DNA of 56,114 nucleotides, from assembly GCA_039188975.1 (NCBI GenBank), contig JBCCYT010000008.1:1-56114 (forward strand), written 5' to 3'. The notes beneath the pieces were generated by a model. That model saw only the letters and a list, made by a program, of their open reading frames with translations, was not told the DNA's origin and did not search any database. Made by a program: the position numbers and the translations under genes. Below, in pieces: positions 15,655 through 24,394 of this stretch (position 1 is its first letter; each line of letters opens with the position of its first letter). This DNA comes from UBA11606 sp039188975. Lineage in GTDB: Bacteria > Actinomycetota > Acidimicrobiia > Acidimicrobiales > Aldehydirespiratoraceae.

Positions 15655-16296
15655 TCAGACGAGCGGACGGCCCTCTGTATCCAGGGGAATTCGCCACAGG
15701 ACACGGGTCATCTCGCCCCCGTGTTCGACGACCACGCGGCCCTGCCAACGAGCGGCGCGTTCGCGCAGCCCGGCGAGCCCGGAGCTGTCCGGGTCGACCG
15801 ACGTCACCCATGCGCCATCGTCAGAGACACGCACGGAGAGGGCATCGTCGGTGACCTTCAGGTCGACGTCGACGGTCGAGGCTCGTCCGTGGCGGATGGC
15901 GTTGACGATGCATTCGCGAATCACCGCCGAGAGATCGTCTTCGAGTCCGTCCACCGGCTCGAGCGAACCGGAGGACCGAATCACCACCGCACAGTCCGTC
16001 AATCGGGCAACCGTCGTGGCGGTGAGGTTGAGGCGGGCGACCAGACGATCGAAATCCCCACCGTGGCTGACCGGCCGACCGCGGCTGATGGCCCGCAGAT
16101 CACCCAACGCCTTTTCGGCGGCGTGGGCAAGCGTCTCCACGAGCTCTTCGGTCGGTTCCCCGGAGACGCGACGACGCAGTGCCGCCAGCCCCGTCGAAAC
16201 AACGAAGAGCTGGGGCACGACGAGGTCGTGGAGTTGCCGGTTGGTCCGCTGCTCCGGACCCCACCGGTCGTCTCCCGGGTGGTCGGTGAGGGCCAT
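15655..16296 (-). CDS. Sensor-less NarL-type histidine kinase
   Basis: The 213-residue cytoplasmic protein starts at ATG 16296, 1 nt after the stop of the response regulator. HisKA_3-type dimerisation helix: RQLHDLVVPQL with the likely phospho-acceptor His23. The HATPase region is recognisable: ECIVNAIRHGRAS (N box, about 125-137), a DDGAW D box and SSGLAGLRERAARWQG (G box). There is no membrane or obvious sensory domain, so it must respond to a partner protein or intracellular cue. The stop lies 82 nt before the next gene, with little space for a strong terminator. It is cotranscribed with its regulator, in regulator-then-kinase order. Confidence 0.85.
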   Translation of the reverse strand: MALTDHPGDDRWGPEQRTNRQLHDLVVPQLFVVSTGLAALRRRVSGEPTEELVETLAHAAEKALGDLRAISRGRPVSHGGDFDRLVARLNLTATTVARLTDCAVVIRSSGSLEPVDGLEDDLSAVIRECIVNAIRHGRASTVDVDLKVTDDALSVRVSDDGAWVTSVDPDSSGLAGLRERAARWQGRVVVEHGGEMTRVLWRIPLDTEGRPLV

Positions 16297-16297
16297 G

Positions 16298-17029
16298 TCA
16301 GCCCCGCGGCACCACCGCGTAGCGTCGCATCTGCCGTTCAGCGTCGAGCTTGGCCGCAAACACTGCAGCCTCAGCCCGCCGATCGAGGTCGAGCTTGCGC
16401 AGAAGCCGAGAGACATAGTTCTTCACGGTGCGCTCGCCCAGGTACAGACGATCAGCGATCTGTCGATTGCTGAGGCCCTCCCCCAGAAGGTCGAGCAGCT
16501 CACGCTCGCGATCGGAGAGGTGCGCCAGCGGATCTTCGGGAAGACCACCGGTGGCGATCATCGCCATCATCTGCGGCGTTGCAGCGCCCGAGAAGTGCGC
16601 GCCCCCGGTTCCGACGGTGCGCAGCGCAGTGACGATCTCTTCGGCCCGGTCCTGCTTGAGGACGTAGCCGGAGGCGCCAGCCTGCATTGCTTCGACGATC
16701 AGCTCCTCGCCGGCATAGGCGGTGAGGATCAACACCTTCACACCACCAGCGGCGGCGGTGCGGCAGAGGTCGAGTCCGTCGCCATCGGGCAGATGAACGT
16801 CGAGAAGAATCACATCCGGATCCGTCGCCCGCAGGGCCGTGGCGGCCTGCTTCAACGAATCGGCTTGGGCGACAATCTCCAGGTCGTGCTCATCGGCGAG
16901 GAGTGTCTCTACGGCGAGGCGGACCAGATGGTGGTCGTCGACCACCAGCACGCGTGTAGCGCTGGTCGAACCCGGCGGCCCGTCCCCTTCCGGGGCGCGG
17001 CCGTGTACGGGGTGCATGTCCTGTCCCAT
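16298..17029 (-). CDS. NarL/LuxR-family response regulator
   Basis: The 243-residue protein starts at ATG 17029. The receiver has the acidic pair DD (31-32), phosphorylation site D77 in VILLDVHLPDGDG, and switch residues in LTAYAG and GYVLKQDRAEE. The C-terminal LuxR-type helix-turn-helix is LSDREREL..GLSNRQIADRLYLGERTVKNYVSRLL. An unusual 24-residue N-terminal extension precedes the receiver; an ATG at 17014 would shorten it. The gene has a well-matched FliA-like promoter (17098-17124) and an upstream copy of the window's recurrent inverted repeat (17184-17201). NarL-type dimers bind inverted repeats, so this protein is one candidate for binding that motif. Confidence 0.9.
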   Translation of the reverse strand: MGQDMHPVHGRAPEGDGPPGSTSATRVLVVDDHHLVRLAVETLLADEHDLEIVAQADSLKQAATALRATDPDVILLDVHLPDGDGLDLCRTAAAGGVKVLILTAYAGEELIVEAMQAGASGYVLKQDRAEEIVTALRTVGTGGAHFSGAATPQMMAMIATGGLPEDPLAHLSDRERELLDLLGEGLSNRQIADRLYLGERTVKNYVSRLLRKLDLDRRAEAAVFAAKLDAERQMRRYAVVPRG

Positions 17030-17097
17030 GGCAACCGTCCTTGGCTTTCTGAACACCTCTCGTCCTGAGGGGTGACCGGATCGTTCCGGTGCACAGA

Positions 17098-17124
17098 GTC
17101 TCGGCAGCACACCACCCCCGATGA
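17098..17124 (-). promoter_or_regulatory. FliA-like promoter of the two-component operon
   Basis: On the minus strand TCATC-N15-CCGAGAC, giving a leader of about 60 nt before the regulator ATG at 17029. Confidence 0.55.
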
Positions 17125-17183
17125 GGGCAGCGGCCACCACGCGTGAAAACGGCGGGAGGAAGGTGACTTTTGTTCCGACCGAG

Positions 17184-17201
17184 CGTGGCCGTTTGGCCTA
17201 G
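17184..17201. promoter_or_regulatory. Copy of the recurrent 18-bp inverted repeat upstream of the response regulator
   Basis: CGTGGCC-GTTT-GGCCTAG (minus strand CTAGGCC-AAAC-GGCCACG). It lies about 60 nt upstream of the -35 of the two-component promoter, and also in the gap after the flgE stop, where its extended GTGGCC/GGCCAC complementarity could help termination. Confidence 0.5.
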
Positions 17202-17251
17202 CCGGCCACGAGACCCCGATCAGCCAAGCTCAGCTGGCGTCGGGGCGAGGA

Positions 17252-18493
17252 CTATCGCTTGAGATTCACGATGTCAGACAGGATTTCATCACTCGACGTG
17301 ACCACCCGACTGTTGGCCTGGAAACCACGCTGCGCGACGATCAGGTTGGTGAACTCCGATGCCAGATCGACATTCGACATCTCGAGTGTGCCAGAACTGA
17401 TCAGGCCGCGGCCGCCGAGCCCAGCCATGTTGAGCTGGGCGACACCGGAGTTGACCGTGGTCCGGAAGGCGGAGTCACCAACCTTCTCGAGCCCCTCGGG
17501 GTTCGAGAACAGCGAGATCGCGAACTGCGCGATCGAACGGTTCAGACCGTTGCTGTACGAACCGACCAGTACGCCCTCTTGCGACACGCTCAAGGCCTGA
17601 AGTGAGCCGGCGGCCGAACCGTTCTGGGTGGTGATGCTCACCGTCGAGAGTTCACCGTATTGCGAGATGCGGCCGTTGGAGTTGTTGAGGTCAAGCACGA
17701 ACGCGGGCACGCCGGGAATCTGACCAGCGGCGATGTCGACCGTGTTGTCGGCCGGAACGGTGATGTCACCGTTGGCGTCGAAGGTCAAGACGCTGTCGGT
17801 GAGGGCGAACGCCGTGCCTGGATCGCCGTACTCCCCGGTGACCGTCCACTCGTTGGTGTTGCTCTTGGTGAACGTGAACGCGGCGAGGATGGGCTGGCCC
17901 TGCGTGTCGTAGACCTCGACACTGGTGGTGTAGGCCGCACCGACAGCATCGCCGGTCGGCAGGTTGCCCTTCAGGTTGACCGATGTGGTCGGTGTCGGCG
18001 CGATCAGGTCGCCGACCGGCACGGCGATCGAACCAGCGGGGGCGTTGGTGTCGATGTTGCCGGCGGTGTCAGAGCTCCAGCCCTGGATCAGACCGCCGGT
18101 CGTGGTGACCAGCCGGCCGTTGGCATCAAGGGAGAGCGAGCCGGCCCGGGTGTAGAGCGGTTCACCCGCAGCGTCGACGGTGAAGAACCCGTCGCCCCGG
18201 ATCGCAAAGTCCATCTCTCGATCGGTTCGCTGCAGGGCACCCTGTCCGAAGTTGGTGCTGATCCGACCGATCGAAACGCCAAGGCCGATTTGGGACGGGT
18301 TCGTACCACCGATGTCGGCGGTCGGGGCGCCAGCGCCGGCACCCTGGATGGTCTGGCTGAGCACGTCTTGGAAGATGACGGCCGAACTCTTGAAGCCGGT
18401 GGTGTTGACGTTGGCGATGTTGTTGCCGACGACGTCGATCGCGGTGCGGTGGCTTCGGAGGCCGGAAATGGCGGAGAACATGGAACGGATCAT
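17252..18493 (-). CDS. flgE: Flagellar hook protein FlgE
   Basis: The 413-residue axial protein has the flagellar-rod/hook N-terminal motif MFSAISGLRSHRTAIDVVGNNIANVNTTGFK and the C-terminal helix SEFTNLIVAQRGFQANSRVV, which form the D0 coiled coils. The middle carries the FlgE-type D1 domain (QRTDREMDFAIRGDGFFTV). Length is typical of hook proteins and longer than FlgG. It is the last gene of the flgB-to-flgE operon, following flgD and fliK. A C-tract in the mRNA (G-tract on the plus strand, 18523-18546) lies 30-50 nt upstream of the start. The ribosome site is weak (GAAAGA). No separate flgG or flgF is in the window. Confidence 0.95.
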   Translation of the reverse strand: MIRSMFSAISGLRSHRTAIDVVGNNIANVNTTGFKSSAVIFQDVLSQTIQGAGAGAPTADIGGTNPSQIGLGVSIGRISTNFGQGALQRTDREMDFAIRGDGFFTVDAAGEPLYTRAGSLSLDANGRLVTTTGGLIQGWSSDTAGNIDTNAPAGSIAVPVGDLIAPTPTTSVNLKGNLPTGDAVGAAYTTSVEVYDTQGQPILAAFTFTKSNTNEWTVTGEYGDPGTAFALTDSVLTFDANGDITVPADNTVDIAAGQIPGVPAFVLDLNNSNGRISQYGELSTVSITTQNGSAAGSLQALSVSQEGVLVGSYSNGLNRSIAQFAISLFSNPEGLEKVGDSAFRTTVNSGVAQLNMAGLGGRGLISSGTLEMSNVDLASEFTNLIVAQRGFQANSRVVTSSDEILSDIVNLKR

Positions 18494-18522
18494 CGTGAGT
18501 CTTTCGGTGAGGGTTCAGGGCT

Positions 18523-18560
18523 GGGGGGATTCGGGGGGGTGGGGGGATTCGGAGGTGGGG
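18523..18560. repeat. Triple poly-G tract between flgD and flgE
   Basis: G6, G7 and G6 tracts (18523-18528, 18533-18539, 18541-18546) followed by GGAGGTGGGG on the plus strand, including a direct repeat of TGGGGGGATTCGG. The tracts are on the template strand for flgE. They could form a G-quadruplex and are prone to slippage. Confidence 0.6.
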
Positions 18561-18584
18561 AGAGCGGTCGAAGGCGGAGCGGCG

Positions 18585-19037
18585 TCAGGCCTCACCCTCG
18601 TCGGATGGTGGCGTCGGTGCGGTCACACCGATGACGTCGGCGAGGCCGATCTGGGAACCGTCGGCCCCGATCAAGGTGATGCCGTTGTCGTGGATGCGGC
18701 CCGACGTGATCGTCGTATCGACGATGTTGCCCAGCGCGTTCTGATGCTGGACAACCTTGCCGACGAGGTTGCCGATCGTCGACAGCTGGTCATTGGTGCT
18801 GAGCATCGCCATCGCATCCGCGATCTCTTCGAGTTTCTCGACCTGGGTGAACTGGGCGGTCTGCGACAAGAACTCCGACGAGTCTTGGGGCGACATCGGG
18901 TCCTGATAGCGGAGCTGAGCCACCAACAACTTGAGGAAGGCGTCTTGCCCGAGCTCGTCGTTGGCATCGGTCGCGGTCGGGACCGTGTTCGGGTCGGTCG
19001 CGGTGTTGTTCGCAATGATGGTGTCGATGTTGGTCAT
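18585..19037 (-). CDS. flgD: Hook-capping protein FlgD
   Basis: The 150-residue protein has the conserved FlgD N-terminal motif DELGQDAFLKLLVAQLRYQDPMSP and QDSSEFLSQTAQFTQVEKLEEI. The C-terminal part is short (NALGNIVDT onward, with an IGLADVIGV strand), lacking the fibronectin/tudor-like domains of longer FlgD proteins, so it is a minimal version. FlgD caps the growing hook and is needed for FlgE polymerisation. It sits between fliK and flgE, 8 nt after the fliK stop, in the standard order of flg/fli operons. Confidence 0.95.
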   Translation of the reverse strand: MTNIDTIIANNTATDPNTVPTATDANDELGQDAFLKLLVAQLRYQDPMSPQDSSEFLSQTAQFTQVEKLEEIADAMAMLSTNDQLSTIGNLVGKVVQHQNALGNIVDTTITSGRIHDNGITLIGADGSQIGLADVIGVTAPTPPSDEGEA

Positions 19038-19045
19038 GGCGCTCC

Positions 19046-20392
19046 TCAGAGTTGGACGTCGAGACGGCCGGGGTCGGTCGAGATCAGGGTTTGGGCCGAA
19101 GCGAGGCGGTCACCGTTGTTGGCTCCGACAAACTCGGGGGGCCGCGAGGGACCGGCGTTTCGGTCCGCATCCTGCGACGACGAGCGATCGCCGCCGGCGG
19201 TCTCGGGTCCGACCTCGAGCGAGCCCGCGCTGACACCCGCGTCGGAGAGCTGCTCTCGAAGTTCCGGCAATGAGGCGTTGAGCAGCCGGCGGGTGGAGTC
19301 GAGTTCGGTGGCCGCCCGGAGATGAAGCTGACCATCGCGGAGGGCAACCTCGAGCTGCACGACGCCGAGCTCTTCGGGGTACAGCTGCAGCGACAGGCGG
19401 TGGCTGCCATCGGCGAGCCGGCGGACGTCGCGCAAGGCCTGCGCGATCTGTTGCGCCGGCGGCGGCGTATCCAGCTCGGCGGCGTCGGCGGCGGCCATCG
19501 GATCGATGACGGTTGCCGCTGGGTCGACCGGAGCAGGCGGAGGCTCGGTGAGCGCAGTCCCTGCCCCGTCGATCGTTGCCGACGTGGGTGCTGGGGCCGA
19601 TGGGCGGGCCTCCAACGAAACCGGCGATGCATCGAGATCCGCGGCCGGCTCGCCTTCGGGGCCCGTCTGTGTCGAGGGCGAAGGGGCTGCGTCGACCGGT
19701 TCTTCGATCGTCGGTTCGAGATCAGCTGAGGCGACGACGGTCGTCGGTGCCGGCTCGATCTCTTCAGCGTCCGAAGCAACCGTTGCTTGCTCTGGCTCGG
19801 CAACAGCAGAGGCGTCGATTACCGGGTCGACGACCGGGTCCTCACGCACGACCTGGTCGGCTGGAAGCACCGCTTCGACATCAGCGGTCGGCACCTCGAC
19901 CTTCTCGGCATCGGCGGTTGCCACCGCTGCGTGATCGGCGATCTGCTCGACGATGGCGGCGCCATTGGCAGGGTCGACGGTGGTCACGTCGGCGCCTTCG
20001 GGCACGCTGTCGACGGCTTCGCCTTCGGCCGGCGGCACCGCAAGCCGCTCGGTCTCGACGGTCGCCGGAACGGCGATCACCGGCATTGCGGTCACCTCGA
20101 CAGGCGCGGAAGGCAACCGCTTCGGCGGTGTCGAGTCCTCGACGGGCGTGTCGGATTCGGAGTCGTCCGCCGTCGAGGACGGGTCTTCGGCATCTGCGTC
20201 GGGGGAGGTCTCGTCGACGGTCTCGTCGGCATCGACCTTGCGTTGGCCTGGCTCCTCACGATCCACGGTGTGATCATCGTGTGAGCGAGACGCGTCCCGC
20301 ATCGCAGTTGCAAAGTCCGCCGCAGCATCTGCGGACACTGTGCTGGTCGACGGGGTCGGCGTTGGTGCGGGCATGAAGTCGATTTCGATCAC
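19046..20392 (-). CDS. fliK: Hook-length control protein FliK
   Basis: The 448-residue protein starts at GTG 20392, overlapping the transglycosylase stop. It has the FliK layout: a long, low-complexity, acidic and Pro/Ala/Thr-rich N-terminal ruler region (about 1-330) and a C-terminal Flg_hook domain (about 345-425) with HRLSLQLYPEELGVVQLEV and the amphipathic helix around RLLNASLPELREQLSDAGVSAGSLEV. FliK measures hook length and switches the export gate FlhB from hook to filament substrates. Sequence outside the C-terminal domain is not conserved, as usual. Confidence 0.92.
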   Translation of the reverse strand: MIEIDFMPAPTPTPSTSTVSADAAADFATAMRDASRSHDDHTVDREEPGQRKVDADETVDETSPDADAEDPSSTADDSESDTPVEDSTPPKRLPSAPVEVTAMPVIAVPATVETERLAVPPAEGEAVDSVPEGADVTTVDPANGAAIVEQIADHAAVATADAEKVEVPTADVEAVLPADQVVREDPVVDPVIDASAVAEPEQATVASDAEEIEPAPTTVVASADLEPTIEEPVDAAPSPSTQTGPEGEPAADLDASPVSLEARPSAPAPTSATIDGAGTALTEPPPAPVDPAATVIDPMAAADAAELDTPPPAQQIAQALRDVRRLADGSHRLSLQLYPEELGVVQLEVALRDGQLHLRAATELDSTRRLLNASLPELREQLSDAGVSAGSLEVGPETAGGDRSSSQDADRNAGPSRPPEFVGANNGDRLASAQTLISTDPGRLDVQL

Positions 20393-21033
20393 GACGCAAT
20401 CTCCGTTCCGGTCATCCCCGCAGCGGCAAGCACCTTGGGGACGTAGGCCTGGGTTTCAGCGAATGGGGGAATGCCACCGTGCTTTTGGACCGCGCCAGGT
20501 CCGGCGTTGTAGGCGGCCAAGGCAAGTTCGAGTGAGCCGAAGCGGCGGAGGTTCTGCGACAGGTAGCGGGCCGCGCCGTCGATCGCCGATGCCGGGTCAT
20601 AGGGGTCGACCCCCATCTCGGCGGCGGTCGCCGGCATGAACTGCATAAGCCCCTGGGCGCCGGCATGGGAGACCGCCTGGGGATCGAACGCCGACTCGGT
20701 CTTGGCTACCGCAGCGAGGATCGAGGGCTGAATGCCGTGCTCTGCGCCAGCGGCACGGAAGAGGTCGGCGTACGGGACACCGTCGGCCAAGGTGCCGTCG
20801 TCGTTGACCACCCGGCCTACGTGCACCGGTCGCACGGCTGGGAGCGTGATCGACTGCACGCTGGTCGTCACTCCGCCCCCCGAGAGTTCGGCCGAGGCGT
20901 TGGCCGCGTCGAGTGAACGGCCGAACGCGAACCGGTCGGCATCATGACCAAGGGACGTCTGACGGGCTCCGAAGCGGGCTTCCAATTCGAGGACCCGGCT
21001 CGGAATCGGCATCGATGGCGGACTGATGCTCAT
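20389..21033 (-). CDS. Flagellar-operon lytic transglycosylase (SLT family)
   Basis: The 214-residue protein carries a C-terminal SLT domain (about 85-205). The catalytic Glu is in AAVAKTESAFDP (E113), followed by GAQGLMQFMPATAAEMGV and LALAAYNAGPGAVQKHGGIPPF, the classic family-1 motifs. There is no clear signal peptide in the N-terminal 80 residues, so it may be exported by the flagellar apparatus itself or act from a rod-associated position. It lies between fliJ and fliK with 4-nt overlaps on both sides. In the absence of flgJ it is the likely enzyme that opens peptidoglycan for rod passage. Confidence 0.9.
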   Translation of the reverse strand: MSISPPSMPIPSRVLELEARFGARQTSLGHDADRFAFGRSLDAANASAELSGGGVTTSVQSITLPAVRPVHVGRVVNDDGTLADGVPYADLFRAAGAEHGIQPSILAAVAKTESAFDPQAVSHAGAQGLMQFMPATAAEMGVDPYDPASAIDGAARYLSQNLRRFGSLELALAAYNAGPGAVQKHGGIPPFAETQAYVPKVLAAAGMTGTEIAS

Positions 21034-21452
21034 TCGCGGTCACCTGCCCGGTTGCTCGCCGAGTCATCGAAGGCTGCCTTCTCGATCGAGGCTTGGGCCT
21101 CGGCCGCTTCCTCGCTTCGCCGGTCGTCGAGTCGCTCCATCCCTTTGAGGCGCTGGGCGGCGCGGTTCCACTCGCGCCGAACCTCCTCAGCCGTGCCCAT
21201 CGCTGACGCTTCAGCCGCCTGGGCCGCCCGAAGAGCAGGCTCGGCCATATCCATCAGCGTCGCCATGTGGCTCCGGCGCCGAGGCGCTGAACCACCTTCG
21301 AGTGCCCGTTCGAGCGCTTCGGTTCGGGCTTTCACTTCGTCAGAGATCTGCGCCGCCTTCTGCAGGCTCTGTGCGAGCTGCACTCGAGCCTGTTCTTCTT
21401 GGCGTCGACGCAGGTTGAGGATGCGGCTGAGCCGCTTGCTGTCACGGGTCAT
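21030..21452 (-). CDS. fliJ: Flagellar export chaperone FliJ
   Basis: The 140-residue protein is almost entirely a charged antiparallel coiled coil (SKRLSRILNLRRRQEEQARVQ, then long Glu/Arg/Ala repeats). Length, composition and position right after fliI (4-nt overlap) identify it as FliJ. FliJ inserts into the FliI hexamer like the gamma subunit of F1-ATPase and passes substrates to FlhA. Primary sequence of FliJ is weakly conserved, so the call depends partly on context. Confidence 0.88.
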   Translation of the reverse strand: MTRDSKRLSRILNLRRRQEEQARVQLAQSLQKAAQISDEVKARTEALERALEGGSAPRRRSHMATLMDMAEPALRAAQAAEASAMGTAEEVRREWNRAAQRLKGMERLDDRRSEEAAEAQASIEKAAFDDSASNRAGDRE

Positions 21453-22774
21453 GACATCGCTCCCAGGGTGTGGGCGAGGGCCGTCCAGGTGTCGGCGAAG
21501 GCCGTGGGCTCGTGGGTCTGCTGTTGCAGGAAGGCGAGGACGGCATCGCGACGAGCGACCGCTTCGTCGGTTCGTGCGTTGGTGCCTGCGACATAGGCCC
21601 CAACCTCGATCAGGTCACGGGCTTCGTCGTAGGCCGCGAGGAGTTCACGCAACTTGCGACTGAGCGCCTGCTGTTCTGGCGTGGTCACGGCCGCCATGAC
21701 ACGAGACACCGAGGCGCCGACGTCGATACTCGGGTAGTGGCCCCGCTGAGCGAGGTTTCGGCTCAAGACGATGTGGCCGTCGAGGATGCCGCGCACCGCA
21801 TCGGCGACCGGGTCTTGCATGTCGTCGCCTTCGACCAGCACCGTGTAGAGCGCAGTGATACTGCCGCGTTCGCCCGCGCCAGCACGCTCCAGGAGCCGCG
21901 GGAGCGCGGTGAGAACCGATGGCGGATAGCCGCGGCTGGCGGGGAACTCGCCGGCTGCCAGTCCGATCTCGCGTTGAGCCATCGCGTACCGAGTGACGCT
22001 GTCGACGAGGAGTACGACATCCTTGCCCTGGTCTCGGAACGCCTCGGCGATCCGGGTGGCGGAACGGGCTGCGCACAGCCGCATCAGGGGCGGCTCGTCG
22101 CCTGTAGCAACAACGACGACCGAACGAGCGAGTCCTTCGGGACCGAGATCGTCCTCGATGAACTCCCGGACCTCCCGACCCCGTTCGCCGACGAGACCGA
22201 TCACGACGACGTCTGCGGTGGTGTTGCGCACAATCATCGAGAGCAAGGTGGACTTGCCGACACCGGAACCAGCGAAGATGCCGATTCGTTGCCCGCGGCC
22301 GCACGTGATCGCCGCGTCAATCGCACGAACACCGACCGGCATCGGTTCCTCGATCCGCTGCCGCCGAAGCGGGTGCGGAGGCTTCTCGTCGAGGTCGACT
22401 GCGAGCGTGCCGCGAAGTACGTCACCGTCGTCGATCGGCGATCCGAGTGCATCGACGACTCGTCCGAGCAGCGCATCTCCAACGGGAAGGCGTGGTGGGC
22501 CTCCCGGCGCGAACACTCGTTGCCCGATTCGCAAACCGTCGAGGTCGCCCATCGGGCTGGCCATGACGGACTCCTCCTGCAGGGAGACGATGAGACCTTT
22601 CGTTGGGCGGTCGCCGCTGTCGACGACGACGAGGTCGCCGATCGCAACGTCGAGGCCGCTGATTTCGAACCCGCCGGCGAGGACGCGACGGATGACACCA
22701 GACCGAAGTGGTGGGGCAGCGTCCAACGCATATTGCCAGCGGGCGATCTCCCTCGGGTCGAGAAGCAACGTCAT
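21449..22774 (-). CDS. fliI: Flagellar export ATPase FliI
   Basis: The 441-residue F1-beta-like ATPase has Walker A AGSGVGKST at about residues 167-175, the GLVGERGREVREFIEDDLG motif, Walker B region VVLLVDSVTRYAMAQREIGLA, and EYPASRGYPPS-type loop (here GEFPASRGYPPSV), all diagnostic of FliI/YscN. The N-terminal beta-barrel and the C-terminal helical domain (KLRELLAAYDEARDLIEVGAYVAG) are complete. It forms a hexamer with FliH and FliJ at the base of the export gate. Four-nt overlaps with fliH and fliJ indicate coupled translation. Confidence 0.97.
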   Translation of the reverse strand: MTLLLDPREIARWQYALDAAPPLRSGVIRRVLAGGFEISGLDVAIGDLVVVDSGDRPTKGLIVSLQEESVMASPMGDLDGLRIGQRVFAPGGPPRLPVGDALLGRVVDALGSPIDDGDVLRGTLAVDLDEKPPHPLRRQRIEEPMPVGVRAIDAAITCGRGQRIGIFAGSGVGKSTLLSMIVRNTTADVVVIGLVGERGREVREFIEDDLGPEGLARSVVVVATGDEPPLMRLCAARSATRIAEAFRDQGKDVVLLVDSVTRYAMAQREIGLAAGEFPASRGYPPSVLTALPRLLERAGAGERGSITALYTVLVEGDDMQDPVADAVRGILDGHIVLSRNLAQRGHYPSIDVGASVSRVMAAVTTPEQQALSRKLRELLAAYDEARDLIEVGAYVAGTNARTDEAVARRDAVLAFLQQQTHEPTAFADTWTALAHTLGAMS

Positions 22775-23355
22775 ACGAGCGCCTCTTTGACTCGCGCCAG
22801 AGCAGCATCGATCGAGAGGTCGGCCATGCCTTCACCGATCTCCGCGAGCGCACCGGTTGGCGTCATCTCCGGGTCGGCGATCAACTCGACGCCCGCTCGT
22901 TCGACCGGTTCCCGGAGAACGGGATGGTCGGGGTGCACGCGGATGCGAACCGCCTCGCCGTGGCGACGAAGGCCGAACGCCCGCACGATCACGTCCTCGC
23001 CGCTCTCGAGCAGTGACAGGTCACCTCCGACGATCGCCTCGGCCAGTTCGGCGGCGAGGGCGACAGACATGGCGGCGACTCGGTCCTCGACCACGTCACT
23101 TGCTTCTTCGATCCGGCGAACCGAGTCGTGGAGGCCGTCGATGAACGGTGTCATCGACGCCATTGCACTGGCGAGCCCTTCGGCGTAGCCGGCGGCGTAG
23201 CCCTCTTCTCGACCGACCCGAAACCCGTCGAGTCGCTCGATGGCGTCGGTGTCCTCCGGCGGGTCGGCCTCGACGAGCGGCATCGCGACCGCCGTGGTGT
23301 CGTCGACAATGAGCCCGATTCGGGACGGGACGAGTCCGTTACGCGATGAGCGCAT
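22771..23355 (-). CDS. fliH: Flagellar export regulator FliH
   Basis: The 194-residue protein overlaps fliG by 17 nt and fliI by 4 nt. It has the FliH pattern: a poorly conserved N-terminus, the Gly-spaced helix region GREEGYAAGYAEGLASAM, then a V-type-ATPase-E-like C-terminal domain (about 95-190) with VALAAELAEAIVGGDLSLL and the VHPDHP motif common to FliH/YscL. FliH dimers bind FliI and dock it to FliN at the C-ring. The call is supported equally by motif and position between fliG and fliI. Confidence 0.93.
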   Translation of the reverse strand: MRSSRNGLVPSRIGLIVDDTTAVAMPLVEADPPEDTDAIERLDGFRVGREEGYAAGYAEGLASAMASMTPFIDGLHDSVRRIEEASDVVEDRVAAMSVALAAELAEAIVGGDLSLLESGEDVIVRAFGLRRHGEAVRIRVHPDHPVLREPVERAGVELIADPEMTPTGALAEIGEGMADLSIDAALARVKEALV

Positions 23356-24346
23356 CGTTGCCTCGGCTGATCATGATGTCGCCGGCCTGCTCGAGTTGGT
23401 TGATGATCGCCACGACCGCAACCTGAGCGCCCTCCACATCGGCCGCCCGGACGGGGCCGAGCAGTTCGATCTCCTCCACCAGGTTCTGGGCTGCGCGGCT
23501 GGACAGGTTGCTGGTGATCTTGCGCTGGACTTCGGGTCGCACGCCCTTGAGCGCCATCGGCAGCGCCTTGGCGTCGATGTTTCGCAACACGGTCTGAATC
23601 GCCCGATCGTCGAGCCCGACGATGTCTTCGAAGACGAAGAGGCGGCGCCGGACTTCACCAGCGAGCTCCTCGTCGTGCTGGGCAAGCGCTTCGAGCACCT
23701 CGCGCTCCGTCGACCGGTCGCTTCGGTTGAGCAAGGCGACGAGCGTGTTGATACCACCGACGCCGTACTGCCGCTTGAACGCGTCGGGGCCGATCCGTTC
23801 GCGGAGGCCGTCTTCGATTCGGTTGACCACTTCGGGCGACGGATCGCCGAGCTCACCGATGCGAATACCGACCTCTTGCTGGTACTCGTCAGGCAGGTTG
23901 CCCAGCACTGCGGCAGCGATGTCGGGGTCGATGAACGACAGCACGATCGCCGTCGTTTGCGGGTTCTCCTTCATCAGGATTCGAGCCAGGTCCGACGCAG
24001 GAACGGGTGCGAGCCATGCGAACGGTGGCTCGATGACACCCCGGTCGACCAGGGCCAAGATTTCTTCGACCTTCTCCTCGTCGACGGCTGCCGACAGCAT
24101 CTCGCGTGCTTGGTCGAGACCACCACGGCACAACGCCACGTCTTGTTTCCTGGTCTCGCTGAAGACCTCGACGATTTCGGTGACCGTGTCCTGTTCGACG
24201 ACCGCGATGGCGGCGATCTCGGTGACGATGTCGGACACCTCTTCGTCACGAAGCTCGCGGAGGATCTTCGCGGCCTTGTTCTGGCCAAGGCTCAGCAGGA
24301 GGATGGCGGCCTTCTCCGGTCCGGTCAGCTCGTGGATCTTGCTCAT
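23339..24346 (-). CDS. fliG: Flagellar motor switch protein FliG
   Basis: The 335-residue protein shows all three FliG domains: the N-terminal FliF-binding part (LTGPEKAAILLLSLGQNKAAKIL), the middle domain with NPQTTAIVLSFIDPDIAAAVL (the EHPQ-like position reads ENPQ), and the C-terminal torque domain with the charged ridge (FVFEDIVGLDDRAIQTVLRNID, then LKGVRPEVQRKI). It forms the rotor ring under the MS-ring and contacts MotA. It follows fliF in the operon, 48 nt after its stop. Confidence 0.97.
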   Translation of the reverse strand: MSKIHELTGPEKAAILLLSLGQNKAAKILRELRDEEVSDIVTEIAAIAVVEQDTVTEIVEVFSETRKQDVALCRGGLDQAREMLSAAVDEEKVEEILALVDRGVIEPPFAWLAPVPASDLARILMKENPQTTAIVLSFIDPDIAAAVLGNLPDEYQQEVGIRIGELGDPSPEVVNRIEDGLRERIGPDAFKRQYGVGGINTLVALLNRSDRSTEREVLEALAQHDEELAGEVRRRLFVFEDIVGLDDRAIQTVLRNIDAKALPMALKGVRPEVQRKITSNLSSRAAQNLVEEIELLGPVRAADVEGAQVAVVAIINQLEQAGDIMISRGNDALIA

Positions 24347-24394
24347 CGATCAGTGCCTCTCATCTCGTGGGCCGGGTCGCATTCAGCACAGCGC

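Noticed and set aside
14353..17068. Two very long plus-strand open frames (over 700 codons each) opposite the GGDEF-EAL and two-component genes.
   Set aside because: GC-rich antisense shadows: no domain pattern, Arg/Ser-rich composition, and the minus strand carries well-recognised families.
17184..17225. Cyclic di-GMP (GEMM) riboswitch, suggested by GGCC/AAAC runs in several leaders.
   Set aside because: The recurrent element is a short DNA palindrome found upstream of promoters, and the two-stem GEMM core cannot be traced in any of the leaders.
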